Shown here one piece after another: positions 13,029 through 20,589 of a DNA stretch of 22,138 nucleotides. Position 1 is the first letter of the stretch. Each line of letters begins with the position of its first letter. The DNA comes from CAZAIO01 sp964485235 (lineage in GTDB: Bacteria > Chloroflexota > Dehalococcoidia > GIF9 > UBA5629), in assembly GCA_964485235.1 (NCBI GenBank), contig CAZAIO010000035.1, positions 1 through 22,138 on the forward strand. The letters run 5' to 3'. The notes under the pieces were generated by a model. The model did not search any database, was not told the origin of the DNA, and was given only the letters and a program-made list of their open reading frames with translations. Position numbers and translations under genes: made by a program.

Positions 13029-14975
13029 ATGGCCATTGTATATACCGTAAAAGAGAACTGTAAAGCATGTTATGCCTGTATCCGGGACTGTCCGGTCAAG
13101 GCAATAAGCGTCAAGGAAGGCAAAGCTGAGATCATTGATGAACGCTGCATAAACTGCGGCAATTGCATCAAAGTATGCGCAGTAGGAGCCAGGCAGGTCG
13201 AGAGCCATATTGAAAAAGTTAAGGACCTGTTGAAACAACACCCTAAAGTGATCGCTGTACTTTCCCCGGCATTCCCGGCCGCCATGCCGGAAATAAGTGC
13301 GGGACAGCTTGTCACTTCACTTAAAGAGATGGGCTTTAACGAGGTGATGGAGGAAGCATTCGGTGCCGAACTGATGAGCCGTGCGTACACCCGTCTCCTC
13401 AACAGGAAAAGCGGAAAGACTATCCTCTCTTCCAACTGCCCGGCAGTGGTCAGCTATATTGAGAAATATCATCCGCAGATTATCGATAATCTCGCGCCTG
13501 TAGTATCGTCTACAATTGCAATGGGCAGGATAATCAAGTGGCGATACGCTCCCGAGGCAAAAGTAGTCTATATAGGCCCATGTGCAGCTAAAAAAGCTGA
13601 GATAAAATATGACGAAGCGGGGAAGGTAATAGACGCTGTATTAACGTTCGATGAACTGAAGAGCATGTTCGATTCTGACGGGATTATACCGGAATCCAAA
13701 GAGGAGGGGCAATTCTCCGGACCGAAGCCGAACACCGGCAGGCTTATATCGACCTCCGGCGGGTTGCTCGATATGGTGAACCTTCCTGCAGACCTCCCCA
13801 GGCACAAAGTAATCAGCGCACATGGACACCGCTACGTCTTTCAAATCCTGAGCGAATTTGCGAAAGGCGAGATCGATGCCAGGTTCATTAATTTGTATTT
13901 CTGTCACGGGTGTGTAAATGGGCCTGCGATAAACAACAACCTCAGCACCTTCAGGAGAGAAGGTCTGGTTATCGACTACGCCGCAAAACATGCGGACCCG
14001 GCACAGACCGAAAAAGATGTGCCGTATTACATCAGTGTTAATTATGAAAGAGAATTCACGCCGCAAAATGTCACGCTCCGCACGCCCGTCGAAGAAGAAA
14101 TCAGGAAAGTCCTGTCCCATATCAACAAGGAAAAACCGGATGAACAACTCAACTGCGGGGGTTGCGGGTACGGTACCTGCAGGGAACTCGCGGTCGCAGT
14201 TTGCCAGGGACTGGCGCAGGCGGATATGTGTTGGCCACATGTTATCAATAAACTAAAGACCACTCAGGAAGGTCTCATTCAGGCCGAAAAAATTACATCT
14301 CTGGGACAGCTTGCCGCATCCGTTGCCCACGAGATTAATAACCCATTAGGCGGTGTATTGATCTATACGCAATTATTGTCGAAAAAGATAAAGAACAACG
14401 AATATACCAAAGAAGCTGCGCTCGATTATCTCGATAAAATGGAAGCGGAGCTCAGGCGAAGCACGAAGCTGGTATACAATCTGCTCGATTTTTCGCGGCA
14501 ATCGCCGCCGAGATTCTGGGAACTGGATATACACGAGGTAATCAACCGGGCATATGATCTGACCGCTCACTCAGCGGAACTTCAGCACGTAAAAGTGGTT
14601 AAACAATTCAGCCCTTCACTCCCCAGGATATGGGGGGACTTCGACCAGCTGCAACAGGTCTTCACCAATCTGATTTTAAATGCGATCGAAGCATCGCCGG
14701 AGGGGAGCGACCTGACCCTTCTTACACACTCGACAGATGAACAGGTTATAATACAGGTCATCGATCAGGGTGCGGGCATCACGCATGAAAACATGCGAAA
14801 ACTATTCACTCCCTTCTTCACCACGAAGAGCGAGGTAAAAGGCGTCGGACTGGGACTGGCAATATCGTACGGAATCATTCAACGGCATCACGGCAAAATT
14901 GACGTACAAAGCACAGAGGGAGAGGGAACTACATTTACCATATCCTTGCCTGTATATAATGAAGAGAATATCTAG
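13029..14975 (+). CDS. [FeFe]-hydrogenase-like iron-sulfur sensor histidine kinase
   Basis: The 648-aa product joins five parts. Residues 11-21 and 40-50 bind two [4Fe-4S] clusters (C11, C14, C17, C21 and C40, C43, C46, C50). Residues about 70-335 form an iron-hydrogenase large-subunit domain with C137 (SSNCP), C185 (GPCAAK), C292 and C295 (FCHGC). Residues 376-401 are a further Fe-S domain (C376, C379, C384, C401). H434 (VAHEINNP) is the phosphorylated His, followed by an ATPase domain with NLILNAIEA, DQGAGI, FTPFFTTK and GVGLGLAIS. There are no membrane segments. In catalytic enzymes the first motif has two adjacent Cys and the third is CxxxC; here the first is Asn-Cys and the third CxxC, so sensing redox state or H2 is likelier than turnover. 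I chose the ATG at 13029 over the TTG at 13020. No response regulator is adjacent. Confidence 0.92.
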   Translation: MAIVYTVKENCKACYACIRDCPVKAISVKEGKAEIIDERCINCGNCIKVCAVGARQVESHIEKVKDLLKQHPKVIAVLSPAFPAAMPEISAGQLVTSLKEMGFNEVMEEAFGAELMSRAYTRLLNRKSGKTILSSNCPAVVSYIEKYHPQIIDNLAPVVSSTIAMGRIIKWRYAPEAKVVYIGPCAAKKAEIKYDEAGKVIDAVLTFDELKSMFDSDGIIPESKEEGQFSGPKPNTGRLISTSGGLLDMVNLPADLPRHKVISAHGHRYVFQILSEFAKGEIDARFINLYFCHGCVNGPAINNNLSTFRREGLVIDYAAKHADPAQTEKDVPYYISVNYEREFTPQNVTLRTPVEEEIRKVLSHINKEKPDEQLNCGGCGYGTCRELAVAVCQGLAQADMCWPHVINKLKTTQEGLIQAEKITSLGQLAASVAHEINNPLGGVLIYTQLLSKKIKNNEYTKEAALDYLDKMEAELRRSTKLVYNLLDFSRQSPPRFWELDIHEVINRAYDLTAHSAELQHVKVVKQFSPSLPRIWGDFDQLQQVFTNLILNAIEASPEGSDLTLLTHSTDEQVIIQVIDQGAGITHENMRKLFTPFFTTKSEVKGVGLGLAISYGIIQRHHGKIDVQSTEGEGTTFTISLPVYNEENI

Positions 14976-14992
14976 CCTTTCGCCCGATTGAT

Positions 14993-15002
14993 ATACATGT
15001 AT
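14993..15002. repeat. Short palindrome before the GNAT gene
   Basis: ATACATGTAT is a perfect 10-bp palindrome flanked on both sides by TGATAT. It lies in the 55-bp space between the kinase and GNAT genes. It may be an operator or chance. Confidence 0.25.
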
Positions 15003-15030
15003 TGATATTCACCGGAAAAGGACTATTTAC

Positions 15031-15486
15031 ATGAGCCCTAAACAGAACAAATCGGAAAAAGTCCGGCGGATGACCCCTGAGGACATCGACGCAATATTCG
15101 ACCTTGACAGAAAGCTCAGCGGCGGAAGTAATCTCTTTTCCCCTGACGATATGGCAACACTTGAACCCGGCGGACCGTCTGATTTCAGTTACGTCTACGA
15201 AATGGACGGAAAGATAATCGGGTTCATTCTTGCCCGTTTGATGTATGTAGGCGTACCTTTCTCTAAAGTCGTCAATATACAGGCGGTGGTTACAGACCCT
15301 GACTACCGCCACCTTGGCATTGCGAGCAAATTGATTGGAGCGATACAGAAATACAGCCATTCACGGGGTATCAATATCATTCGTGCCGTCGTCCACGAGA
15401 CTGATATCCAGTTACAAAGCTTCTTTGAAAAACGCGGATTTCAGCACAGCGCCTTCGTTAACTACGTCATGCTATCCCGTGACTGA
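15031..15486 (+). CDS. GNAT-family N-acetyltransferase
   Basis: The 151-aa product has the GNAT fold. The acetyl-CoA pyrophosphate loop is in VVTDPDYRHLGIASKLI (RHLGIA corresponds to the Q/RxxGxG/A motif), preceded by the beta-4 strand NIQAVV and followed by RAVVHETDIQLQSFFEKRGF, typical of RimI-like members. It would transfer an acetyl group to an amine on a protein or small molecule in the cytoplasm. AAAGGA lies 8 nt before the ATG. It follows the kinase by 55 bp on the same strand and could share its transcript, although the substrate and any link to the kinase are unknown. Confidence 0.88.
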   Translation: MSPKQNKSEKVRRMTPEDIDAIFDLDRKLSGGSNLFSPDDMATLEPGGPSDFSYVYEMDGKIIGFILARLMYVGVPFSKVVNIQAVVTDPDYRHLGIASKLIGAIQKYSHSRGINIIRAVVHETDIQLQSFFEKRGFQHSAFVNYVMLSRD

Positions 15487-15682
15487 TAGTCTCCGGATGT
15501 AATAACTTCAATCATCCCTCTTCATTGAAAAACCGTGAACACTGCAGATGCACGGCCGGTAGATTCAGCCCCTTTTAACATTATCGTGACTTGTGCTAAT
15601 CTAAGGTGTCCGACCAGTTGCCCGATACTATAGAAGCCCGGTTTGCGCAAATAAACATCAGGTATATTTGAAAGGAACGTCG

Positions 15683-16137
15683 ATGAACCTGTTTCTTACG
15701 CTGATTATAACGAGTGTTATCGTACTGGTCGTAACAACTGTCCTGCTTATACTGCTGGTCCTGAAAACGCGCAAGGAAGGTATTCAGAAAGAGCCGGACT
15801 ATCGGACGTTTTTTATAATGGGAGCGGTATTTTTCCTTATGGGTGTTATTATGATGGCGGTATACTTTTTCGTCCACCTGCCTTTTTTCGTCGCCTCACC
15901 TTTCATTTTAATCGGGCTGGNNNNNNNNNNNNNNNNNNNNNNNNNNNNNNNNNNNNNNNNNNNNNNNNNNNNNNNNNNNNNNNNNNNNNNNNNNNNNNNN
16001 NNNNNNNNNNNNNNNNNNNNTTTTTCGTCCACCTGCCTTTTTTCGTCGCCTCACCTTTCATTTTAATCGGGCTGGTCTATATAATTATAAGCCTGAAAAA
16101 CAGGAACAAATGGAACCGCAAAGACAACTCACCATAA
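15683..16137 (+). CDS. Small three-helix membrane protein, split by a probably false gap
   Basis: The ATG at 15683 follows AAAGGA. The frame runs into 100 N at 15921. The 55 bases before the gap (15866-15920) are repeated exactly after it (16021-16075). Removing the gap and one copy joins 15683-15920 to 16076-16137 in one frame of 300 nt, encoding 99 aa and ending in TAA. The product then has three hydrophobic segments (about residues 3-27, 41-60 and 64-85), a charged loop (KTRKEGIQKEPDYR) and a basic tail (KNRNKWNRKDN). I do not recognise the family. The clean frame after joining supports both the gene and the repair. Confidence 0.8.
15866..15920 (+). repeat. 55-bp sequence identical to 16021-16075 (left copy)
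   Basis: The last 55 bases before the second gap equal the first 55 bases after it. Two contig ends that share exactly one assembly word (k = 55 is a common setting) would give this pattern, so it is most likely an assembly artefact rather than a biological repeat. Confidence 0.95.
15921..16020. other. Assembly gap of 100 N, probably spurious
   Basis: Exactly 100 N between two identical 55-bp flanks. The contigs probably overlap, so no sequence is missing here. Confidence 0.95.
16021..16075 (+). repeat. 55-bp sequence identical to 15866-15920 (right copy)
   Basis: See the left copy. Removing this copy and the N run restores one open frame of 99 codons. Confidence 0.95.
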
Positions 16138-16145
16138 AACATTAA

Positions 16146-16850
16146 TCAGGATATAGTGGTAATGATCCGCTCTTTGCTCAGATGCCGTATCAGGTAGGTA
16201 GCAACGCCCATCAGGAGTACCGAAATTAACAAAAGTATCCCGACATATAACCATGAAATTATTGTATTGTCCCCTAACACATACCCTACGCCATAAAGCG
16301 CGCCGAATATGGGTACGAATAAAATGAAATTGACGATCCGGTTCTCACGCAGGCCGAGGTATAACTGGAGAAATCCTATCAGCCCTGCTATTGCCGTAAC
16401 GAATAAGGGGACTCCTATAAATACATGAAAGAATACAGGGACGCCGGGAAATAGAGGGGCACCGTAAAAAAAACTTGAAGCTATGATGATCATCATAGCA
16501 GTAAAAATAGACAGCAAATATGAGAAGAGCCCAACAGCCAGCACTTTACCGAGCCAGATCTCCCTCAGGGTGAGCGGAGTACATAATACAGTTTCGATCA
16601 CTTTATCCAGTTTTTCCCGTAAGAATATCTGGCTGGTCGACATATAAACCACGAAAAAACCGACTGCAGTGGAAAGGAAAAACACGGGACTCCCTATCAT
16701 CGACGGATCTGAAAAGTGCTCCTTATCGAGAAACCGCATCGAATACATGATCGAAAAGAAAAGAGCAAAAAACAGGCTTACTATTACGGTTCTCCTGTCT
16801 TTGAATATCTCTGTAAGCTCCTTGGCGGCTACTATCAACGTTCTGTTCAT
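16146..16850 (-). CDS. ABC-2 type transporter permease
   Basis: The 234-aa product has about six transmembrane helices and the ABC-2 permease layout: an N-terminal cytoplasmic helix (MNRTLIVAAKELTEIFKDRR, the typical elbow helix with KEL...DRR), helix 1 at about 23-40, a loop with FLREKLDKVIETVLCTPLTLREIWLGK that contacts the ATPase, then helices up to residue 225. It forms the membrane channel of an exporter and works with the ATPase encoded just upstream. The two genes are 2 nt apart. Members export drugs, lipids, peptides or Na+; the substrate here is unknown. It converges on the small membrane protein gene with an 8-bp gap. Confidence 0.92.
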   Translation of the reverse strand: MNRTLIVAAKELTEIFKDRRTVIVSLFFALFFSIMYSMRFLDKEHFSDPSMIGSPVFFLSTAVGFFVVYMSTSQIFLREKLDKVIETVLCTPLTLREIWLGKVLAVGLFSYLLSIFTAMMIIIASSFFYGAPLFPGVPVFFHVFIGVPLFVTAIAGLIGFLQLYLGLRENRIVNFILFVPIFGALYGVGYVLGDNTIISWLYVGILLLISVLLMGVATYLIRHLSKERIITTIS

Positions 16851-16852
16851 GA

Positions 16853-17785
16853 CTATTTTTTCTCCGCTACAGTTTCCAGATATACTTCTTCGAGAGATTT
16901 CGTTACTTTTTTCATCTCCTCAACCGCTATCCCTTTCTCTACCAGTAGGCTGAGCAGCGCGGACGAGCTTCCGTTGTTATCCAGTGTTACAACCAGCAGG
17001 TTGTCCCGCTGTTCGCATCCCGCTACATGTTCCACAGCGCTCACAATACCCGATGCAGCGGCAGCCTTATCCCGGTCGGCAAATACAATCTCTATCGACG
17101 GTGCGGCTAACCTGTTCCTGAGATTTTCCAGAGTATCCGATACCATAATCTTCCCGTTTTTCAATATTGCAATCCTGGAACAAATTCTCTGCACTTCATC
17201 AAGGTCATGGGAATTCAAAAAGATGGTAATCTTCTTTTCCCGCGACAGGTTCACTATCAGATCCCGCACCATTTTCTGAGCTTCCGGATCGAGTCCCGCT
17301 GAAGGCTCATCGAAAAAGAGAATATCAGGGTCATGAACGATCGCCCGAGCGAGGCCCAGCTTTCTTTTCATCCCCCGGGAATACCCGCCGACTTTTTCAT
17401 CTTTTCTGTTTATAAGCCCGGTGAGTTGCAGAAGGTCCTGTATTTTCTTTTCCCTTTCGGTTACACCGTAAATTCGTGCATAATAATTAAGGTTCTCATA
17501 TGCTGTGATACGATCATAAAGACCATCGTTCTCAAGCAAAACACCGACCCGCCCTCTGAGTATATTGTCTTTACTAAGGTCCTTTCCCTGCACCAGGGCT
17601 TCTCCCGATGTCGGCTTTAAAAGCCCCAGAATTATTCTCATGGTAGTGGTCTTTCCCGCTCCGTTCGGACCGAGATATCCGAATATCTCCCCGTCGTTCA
17701 CGTGAAAGCTCACATCGTCGAGCGCTATGGTAACATCGAACTTCTTGGTTACATTACTGACTTCAATCATCTGTCTATCTGACAC
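16853..17785 (-). CDS. ABC transporter ATP-binding protein
   Basis: The 310-aa product has all ATPase motifs: Walker A GPNGAGKT (39-46), signature YSRGM (135-139), Walker B ILFFDE (155-160) and the switch His (H193, NSHDLDE). The usual Gln of the Q-loop is Glu (E85 in LLENDGLYDRITAYENL); from memory, this is frequent in this exporter subgroup. A C-terminal extension (about 225-310) is typical of ABC-2 partners. I chose the GTG at 17785, with AGGA 4 nt upstream; an ATG at 17770 is possible. It forms an operon with the permease, which starts 2 nt after its stop codon. Confidence 0.94.
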   Translation of the reverse strand: MSDRQMIEVSNVTKKFDVTIALDDVSFHVNDGEIFGYLGPNGAGKTTTMRIILGLLKPTSGEALVQGKDLSKDNILRGRVGVLLENDGLYDRITAYENLNYYARIYGVTEREKKIQDLLQLTGLINRKDEKVGGYSRGMKRKLGLARAIVHDPDILFFDEPSAGLDPEAQKMVRDLIVNLSREKKITIFLNSHDLDEVQRICSRIAILKNGKIMVSDTLENLRNRLAAPSIEIVFADRDKAAAASGIVSAVEHVAGCEQRDNLLVVTLDNNGSSSALLSLLVEKGIAVEEMKKVTKSLEEVYLETVAEKK

Positions 17786-18089
17786 TCTTTCCTGTTATTT
17801 CATATACCAAATACATAATGACATTCCGGTTCTTAGACTTCATAATTATCGCAGATAATGCTGTATATTATGTAAAATAATATGTGGCATACCCGGACTA
17901 TGATATACCTGTTTTCTCTTTTAATTCAAATGCCGGCAGCATCCCGGCATAGTGATTTCAATATCAAATCTCTGCACAATCACAATCGATACAAGCCTGA
18001 TAAACCGCAGCAGCATATTAGCTGTTCTACAGGATACTTACAGGCATCGTGCACATACGAAATACAGAGCCTGCCTGCCGGATGTAAAC
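17786..18089. other. 304-bp intergenic region with two inverted repeats
   Basis: No convincing gene lies here. It separates the ABC operon from the FAD-oxidoreductase gene, both on the minus strand. It holds ATATTAT-N5-ATAATAT (17865-17883), an A/T-rich operator-like repeat about 80 bp before the ABC start, and a GC-rich hairpin at 17930-17950. A plus-strand frame (17882-18109) lacks a ribosome site and runs into the oxidoreductase gene. Confidence 0.55.
17930..17950 (-). terminator. Possible terminator hairpin after the FAD-oxidoreductase gene
   Basis: ATGCCGG-N7-CCGGCAT is a perfect 7-bp stem. Read on the minus strand it is followed by TTTGAATTAAAAG, a poor T-run, and lies about 140 bp after the stop codon. 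Termination is possible but weakly supported. Confidence 0.35.
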
Positions 18090-19589
18090 CTAAGGGACTG
18101 CTGTTATAAACTTCTTTTTATCGTTTTTACAGATAAGCTGCGCCGCATAGCATCCGCTTATAACCGCGCCCGGTAGTCCACCGCCGGGCTGCACCCACTG
18201 TCCCGCCATGTAAAAATTAGAAAGCCCGGGCAGCGTTTTTTTCATATTCAGCCTCGATGTATCCGGCGTGATAAGCCAACCTTCGAAGCTTCCCTGCCAG
18301 TTGCCGGTATAGCGATTGAATGTAGCGGGGGTCGCCATATCCCGCATTTCCACCTGCGATGCCAGTCCCGGAAAACGTTGATCAAGCGCAGCTATAACAT
18401 CATTGCAAATCCTTTCCTTTTCCGCTTTATAGTCTGACATATTTTCCCTCAACGATTCCCAATACCGGTATGTTGTCTGGTACATAACCATAACGACGGT
18501 CTTTCCCTCCGGGGCAAGCGTTGGATCGAAGTTATAGATATGCGCATTTAGCCATTCTTCTTTTTTCCCGGCAATAGTAATTGGCTCCTTCAGCGGAAAC
18601 ATTATACCGGATACTATCTGCGGCATATCTTCGAATGAACGGTTAATACCGAGTGCGATATAGACCAGTGGTTGAAATATCGGCAGAGTCTCATAATAGC
18701 CTTTAATCCTGGCATCTATATATCTTTCGCCGAGCATGTTGAAAATAGTGGTATAGCCGTCCGCCGCTGAGACCACGTAATCCGCCCTGTGCTCAGTGCC
18801 GTCGGAAAGCCTGATCCCTGTAGCAATATTATTCTCCACCAGTATCTCCGTTACTTCCGATTTATAACGAATGGTTCCCCCAAGGTCCCGATAACGTTTT
18901 TCAATGCCGCGCGAAAGCTCCATTGAACCGCCGATTACATAACCGGCGGTCTTCAAGTGCAGCCAGGCAAGCGTGAAAAAAATCCCCATAATAGACATCT
19001 CCGGATACATCATGGCTTCCCACGCATTTCTCAGGAACGGATTCTGAAAATGTTCGGCAAACTCCTTCAATGTCATCCCGCCCCACTTTTTAAAATCACT
19101 CATGTGAGGAATCATTTTCGCGAACATCTTTATCCCGTCAAATATGTTACATAGTTCAGGTGCTTTATCGGATGACATATTAAGCTTTGTAAAATGACGG
19201 AGAGCAGTAGCAAATTCCATTATGAAGGCAGAGTCTTCCGGTGCAAGCTCTTTCATATGTTTTTCCAGCCGGTCGATATCAGTATATATAGTAAATACCT
19301 TTCCCTCGGGTCCCTCGATCCGGCAGAATTGTTCCATATCGATAATCTTCTTTCCCTGTATCATGCCCAATTCTTCCCAGTAGCGATATAGACTGATTTC
19401 CGGTGAAGAGCCGCATAACCAATGCAGGCAACCGTCAATGGTATACCCTTTTCGTTCCCATGCCGTACATAACCCGCCGGGCTTATCGCCCATTTCAAAT
19501 ACCTGAGTTTTATACCCGTTCATCTGTGCGTAACACCCGACGGCAAGACCGGCTATACCGCCGCCGATAATAACAATCGATTTTCCCAT
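18090..19589 (-). CDS. FAD-dependent oxidoreductase, phytoene desaturase (CrtI)-like
   Basis: The 499-aa product begins with the dinucleotide-binding fold IVIIGGGIAGLAVG (5-18), with the acidic residue at the end of strand 2 in VFEMGDKPGGLC. The C-terminal FAD motif is NFYMAGQWVQPGGGLPGAVISG. The length and both motifs match the CrtI/phytoene desaturase and carotenoid isomerase superfamily, which also includes retinol saturases and uncharacterised anaerobic members. No phytoene synthase or other carotenoid gene is adjacent, so a carotenoid role is not supported by context. GGAGG lies just before the ATG. The gene stands alone, with a 5' region cut short by the third gap. Confidence 0.88.
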   Translation of the reverse strand: MGKSIVIIGGGIAGLAVGCYAQMNGYKTQVFEMGDKPGGLCTAWERKGYTIDGCLHWLCGSSPEISLYRYWEELGMIQGKKIIDMEQFCRIEGPEGKVFTIYTDIDRLEKHMKELAPEDSAFIMEFATALRHFTKLNMSSDKAPELCNIFDGIKMFAKMIPHMSDFKKWGGMTLKEFAEHFQNPFLRNAWEAMMYPEMSIMGIFFTLAWLHLKTAGYVIGGSMELSRGIEKRYRDLGGTIRYKSEVTEILVENNIATGIRLSDGTEHRADYVVSAADGYTTIFNMLGERYIDARIKGYYETLPIFQPLVYIALGINRSFEDMPQIVSGIMFPLKEPITIAGKKEEWLNAHIYNFDPTLAPEGKTVVMVMYQTTYRYWESLRENMSDYKAEKERICNDVIAALDQRFPGLASQVEMRDMATPATFNRYTGNWQGSFEGWLITPDTSRLNMKKTLPGLSNFYMAGQWVQPGGGLPGAVISGCYAAQLICKNDKKKFITAVP

Positions 19590-19770
19590 TATTATCCTCC
19601 CTTCTAAATAAGTCTGAAGGCTTCTTATTACAAGCCATCACATTAAACATATATGACCTATTTTCGCTTATTCCGCACTTTCTTACAATACCACAGTAAC
19701 AACCTTCTAATTGTAAAAAACAGGAACATAGTTTTGTATTTACTAATCGAATAACCTTCAATTTATCATT

Positions 19771-19870
19771 NNNNNNNNNNNNNNNNNNNNNNNNNNNNNN
19801 NNNNNNNNNNNNNNNNNNNNNNNNNNNNNNNNNNNNNNNNNNNNNNNNNNNNNNNNNNNNNNNNNNNNNN
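19771..19870. other. Assembly gap of 100 N
   Basis: Exactly 100 N. The flanks show no shared sequence, so the true length is unknown. Confidence 0.98.
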
Positions 19871-19890
19871 GGATAAATCGTATATGTTTA

Positions 19891-19918
19891 TTGACTTTTA
19901 CAATCACTGTAGTATATT
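19891..19918 (+). promoter_or_regulatory. Predicted promoter of the lipoprotein gene
   Basis: TTGACT (19891-19896), a 16-bp spacer and TATATT (19913-19918) give a start near 19925, about 30 nt before the ATG, with AAGGGG as ribosome site. Confidence 0.6.
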
Positions 19919-19955
19919 TGAAGCACCGTATTAACTAAAATTAAGGGGTTCTACA

Positions 19956-20474
19956 ATGAAAGCCAACAGCAGGACATTCCTTATATTCACTCTGTTATGT
20001 CTGCTTCTCGTCCCGCTCACCGCCGGGCTATCCGGTTGTACGTTTACGGTATCGCAGGAAGAACAGGCCCATCAACAGCCTGTAAGCGAGCCGCCTGCTC
20101 AGACCGGAGAGCAGGACGGCAAACCAACGCTCGGCTCGACTCCGCCACCACAGGAAGTACTTCCATGGACCGGAGTATGGGAAAGCGGACAGTGGGGAAG
20201 AATGGAACTGAAACAGAGCGGCAATACCGTAACAGGAACATATACATGGGACGAAGGCAAGATCCAGGGGACCGTCTCCGATAACATTCTTCGCGGTACG
20301 TGGTCGGAATCACCTTCGTACGCACCGCCCGATGACGCAGGCGATTTCGAGTTCACGCTCTCGTCCGACGGGAAATCTTTTTCCGGGCAGTGGCGCTACG
20401 GTTCCGACGGCGACTGGGACGGTGACTGGAACGGGAATAAATCGACCGAAAGAATCATTCTTATAGACGGTTAA
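19956..20474 (+). CDS. Lipoprotein with beta-rich C-terminal domain
   Basis: The 172-aa product has a clear type II signal peptide ending in LSGC (lipid-anchored Cys at residue 28), then a Pro/Gln-rich linker (about 30-68) and a compact domain (about 70-160) rich in Trp, Gly and Asp: WTGVWESGQWGRMELKQSG, a VTGTYTWDEGKIQGTV repeat-like strand pair and RYGSDGDWDGDWNG. The strand pattern suggests a small beta-barrel or sandwich like those of uncharacterised extracellular domains in anaerobes. It is anchored on the outer face of the cytoplasmic membrane. It converges on the large surface-protein gene with a 115-bp gap. No function is known to me. Confidence 0.82.
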   Translation: MKANSRTFLIFTLLCLLLVPLTAGLSGCTFTVSQEEQAHQQPVSEPPAQTGEQDGKPTLGSTPPPQEVLPWTGVWESGQWGRMELKQSGNTVTGTYTWDEGKIQGTVSDNILRGTWSESPSYAPPDDAGDFEFTLSSDGKSFSGQWRYGSDGDWDGDWNGNKSTERIILIDG

Positions 20475-20589
20475 TTTGTCCGATCTGCGTATAGAATTTC
20501 AATTTACAGACGTAACGGATAATTACCGGCGGAAGTGACTAATTAACAGGATAACCGGCAGGACAATAGCTTTTTCCACGGGTAACCTG

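Larger units (their letters stand above)
19590..19955. other. Divergent intergenic region including the third assembly gap
   Basis: This region lies between the FAD oxidoreductase (minus) and a lipoprotein (plus). The left part (19590-19770) is A/T-rich and contains a small GGCTT/AAGCC hairpin in the oxidoreductase leader; I see no strong promoter. 19771-19870 is 100 N. The right part holds the lipoprotein promoter (19891-19918). I see no gene here, but genes could be hidden in the gap. Confidence 0.6.

Noticed and set aside
15866..16075. A true duplicated 55-bp repeat
   Set aside because: The copies abut both ends of an artificial N run exactly and collapse to one clean frame, so a contig overlap explains them better.
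17882..18109. 75-aa plus-strand frame between the ABC operon and the FAD oxidoreductase
   Set aside because: No ribosome site, a GC-rich hairpin inside it, and the end overlaps the oxidoreductase gene; composition looks non-coding.
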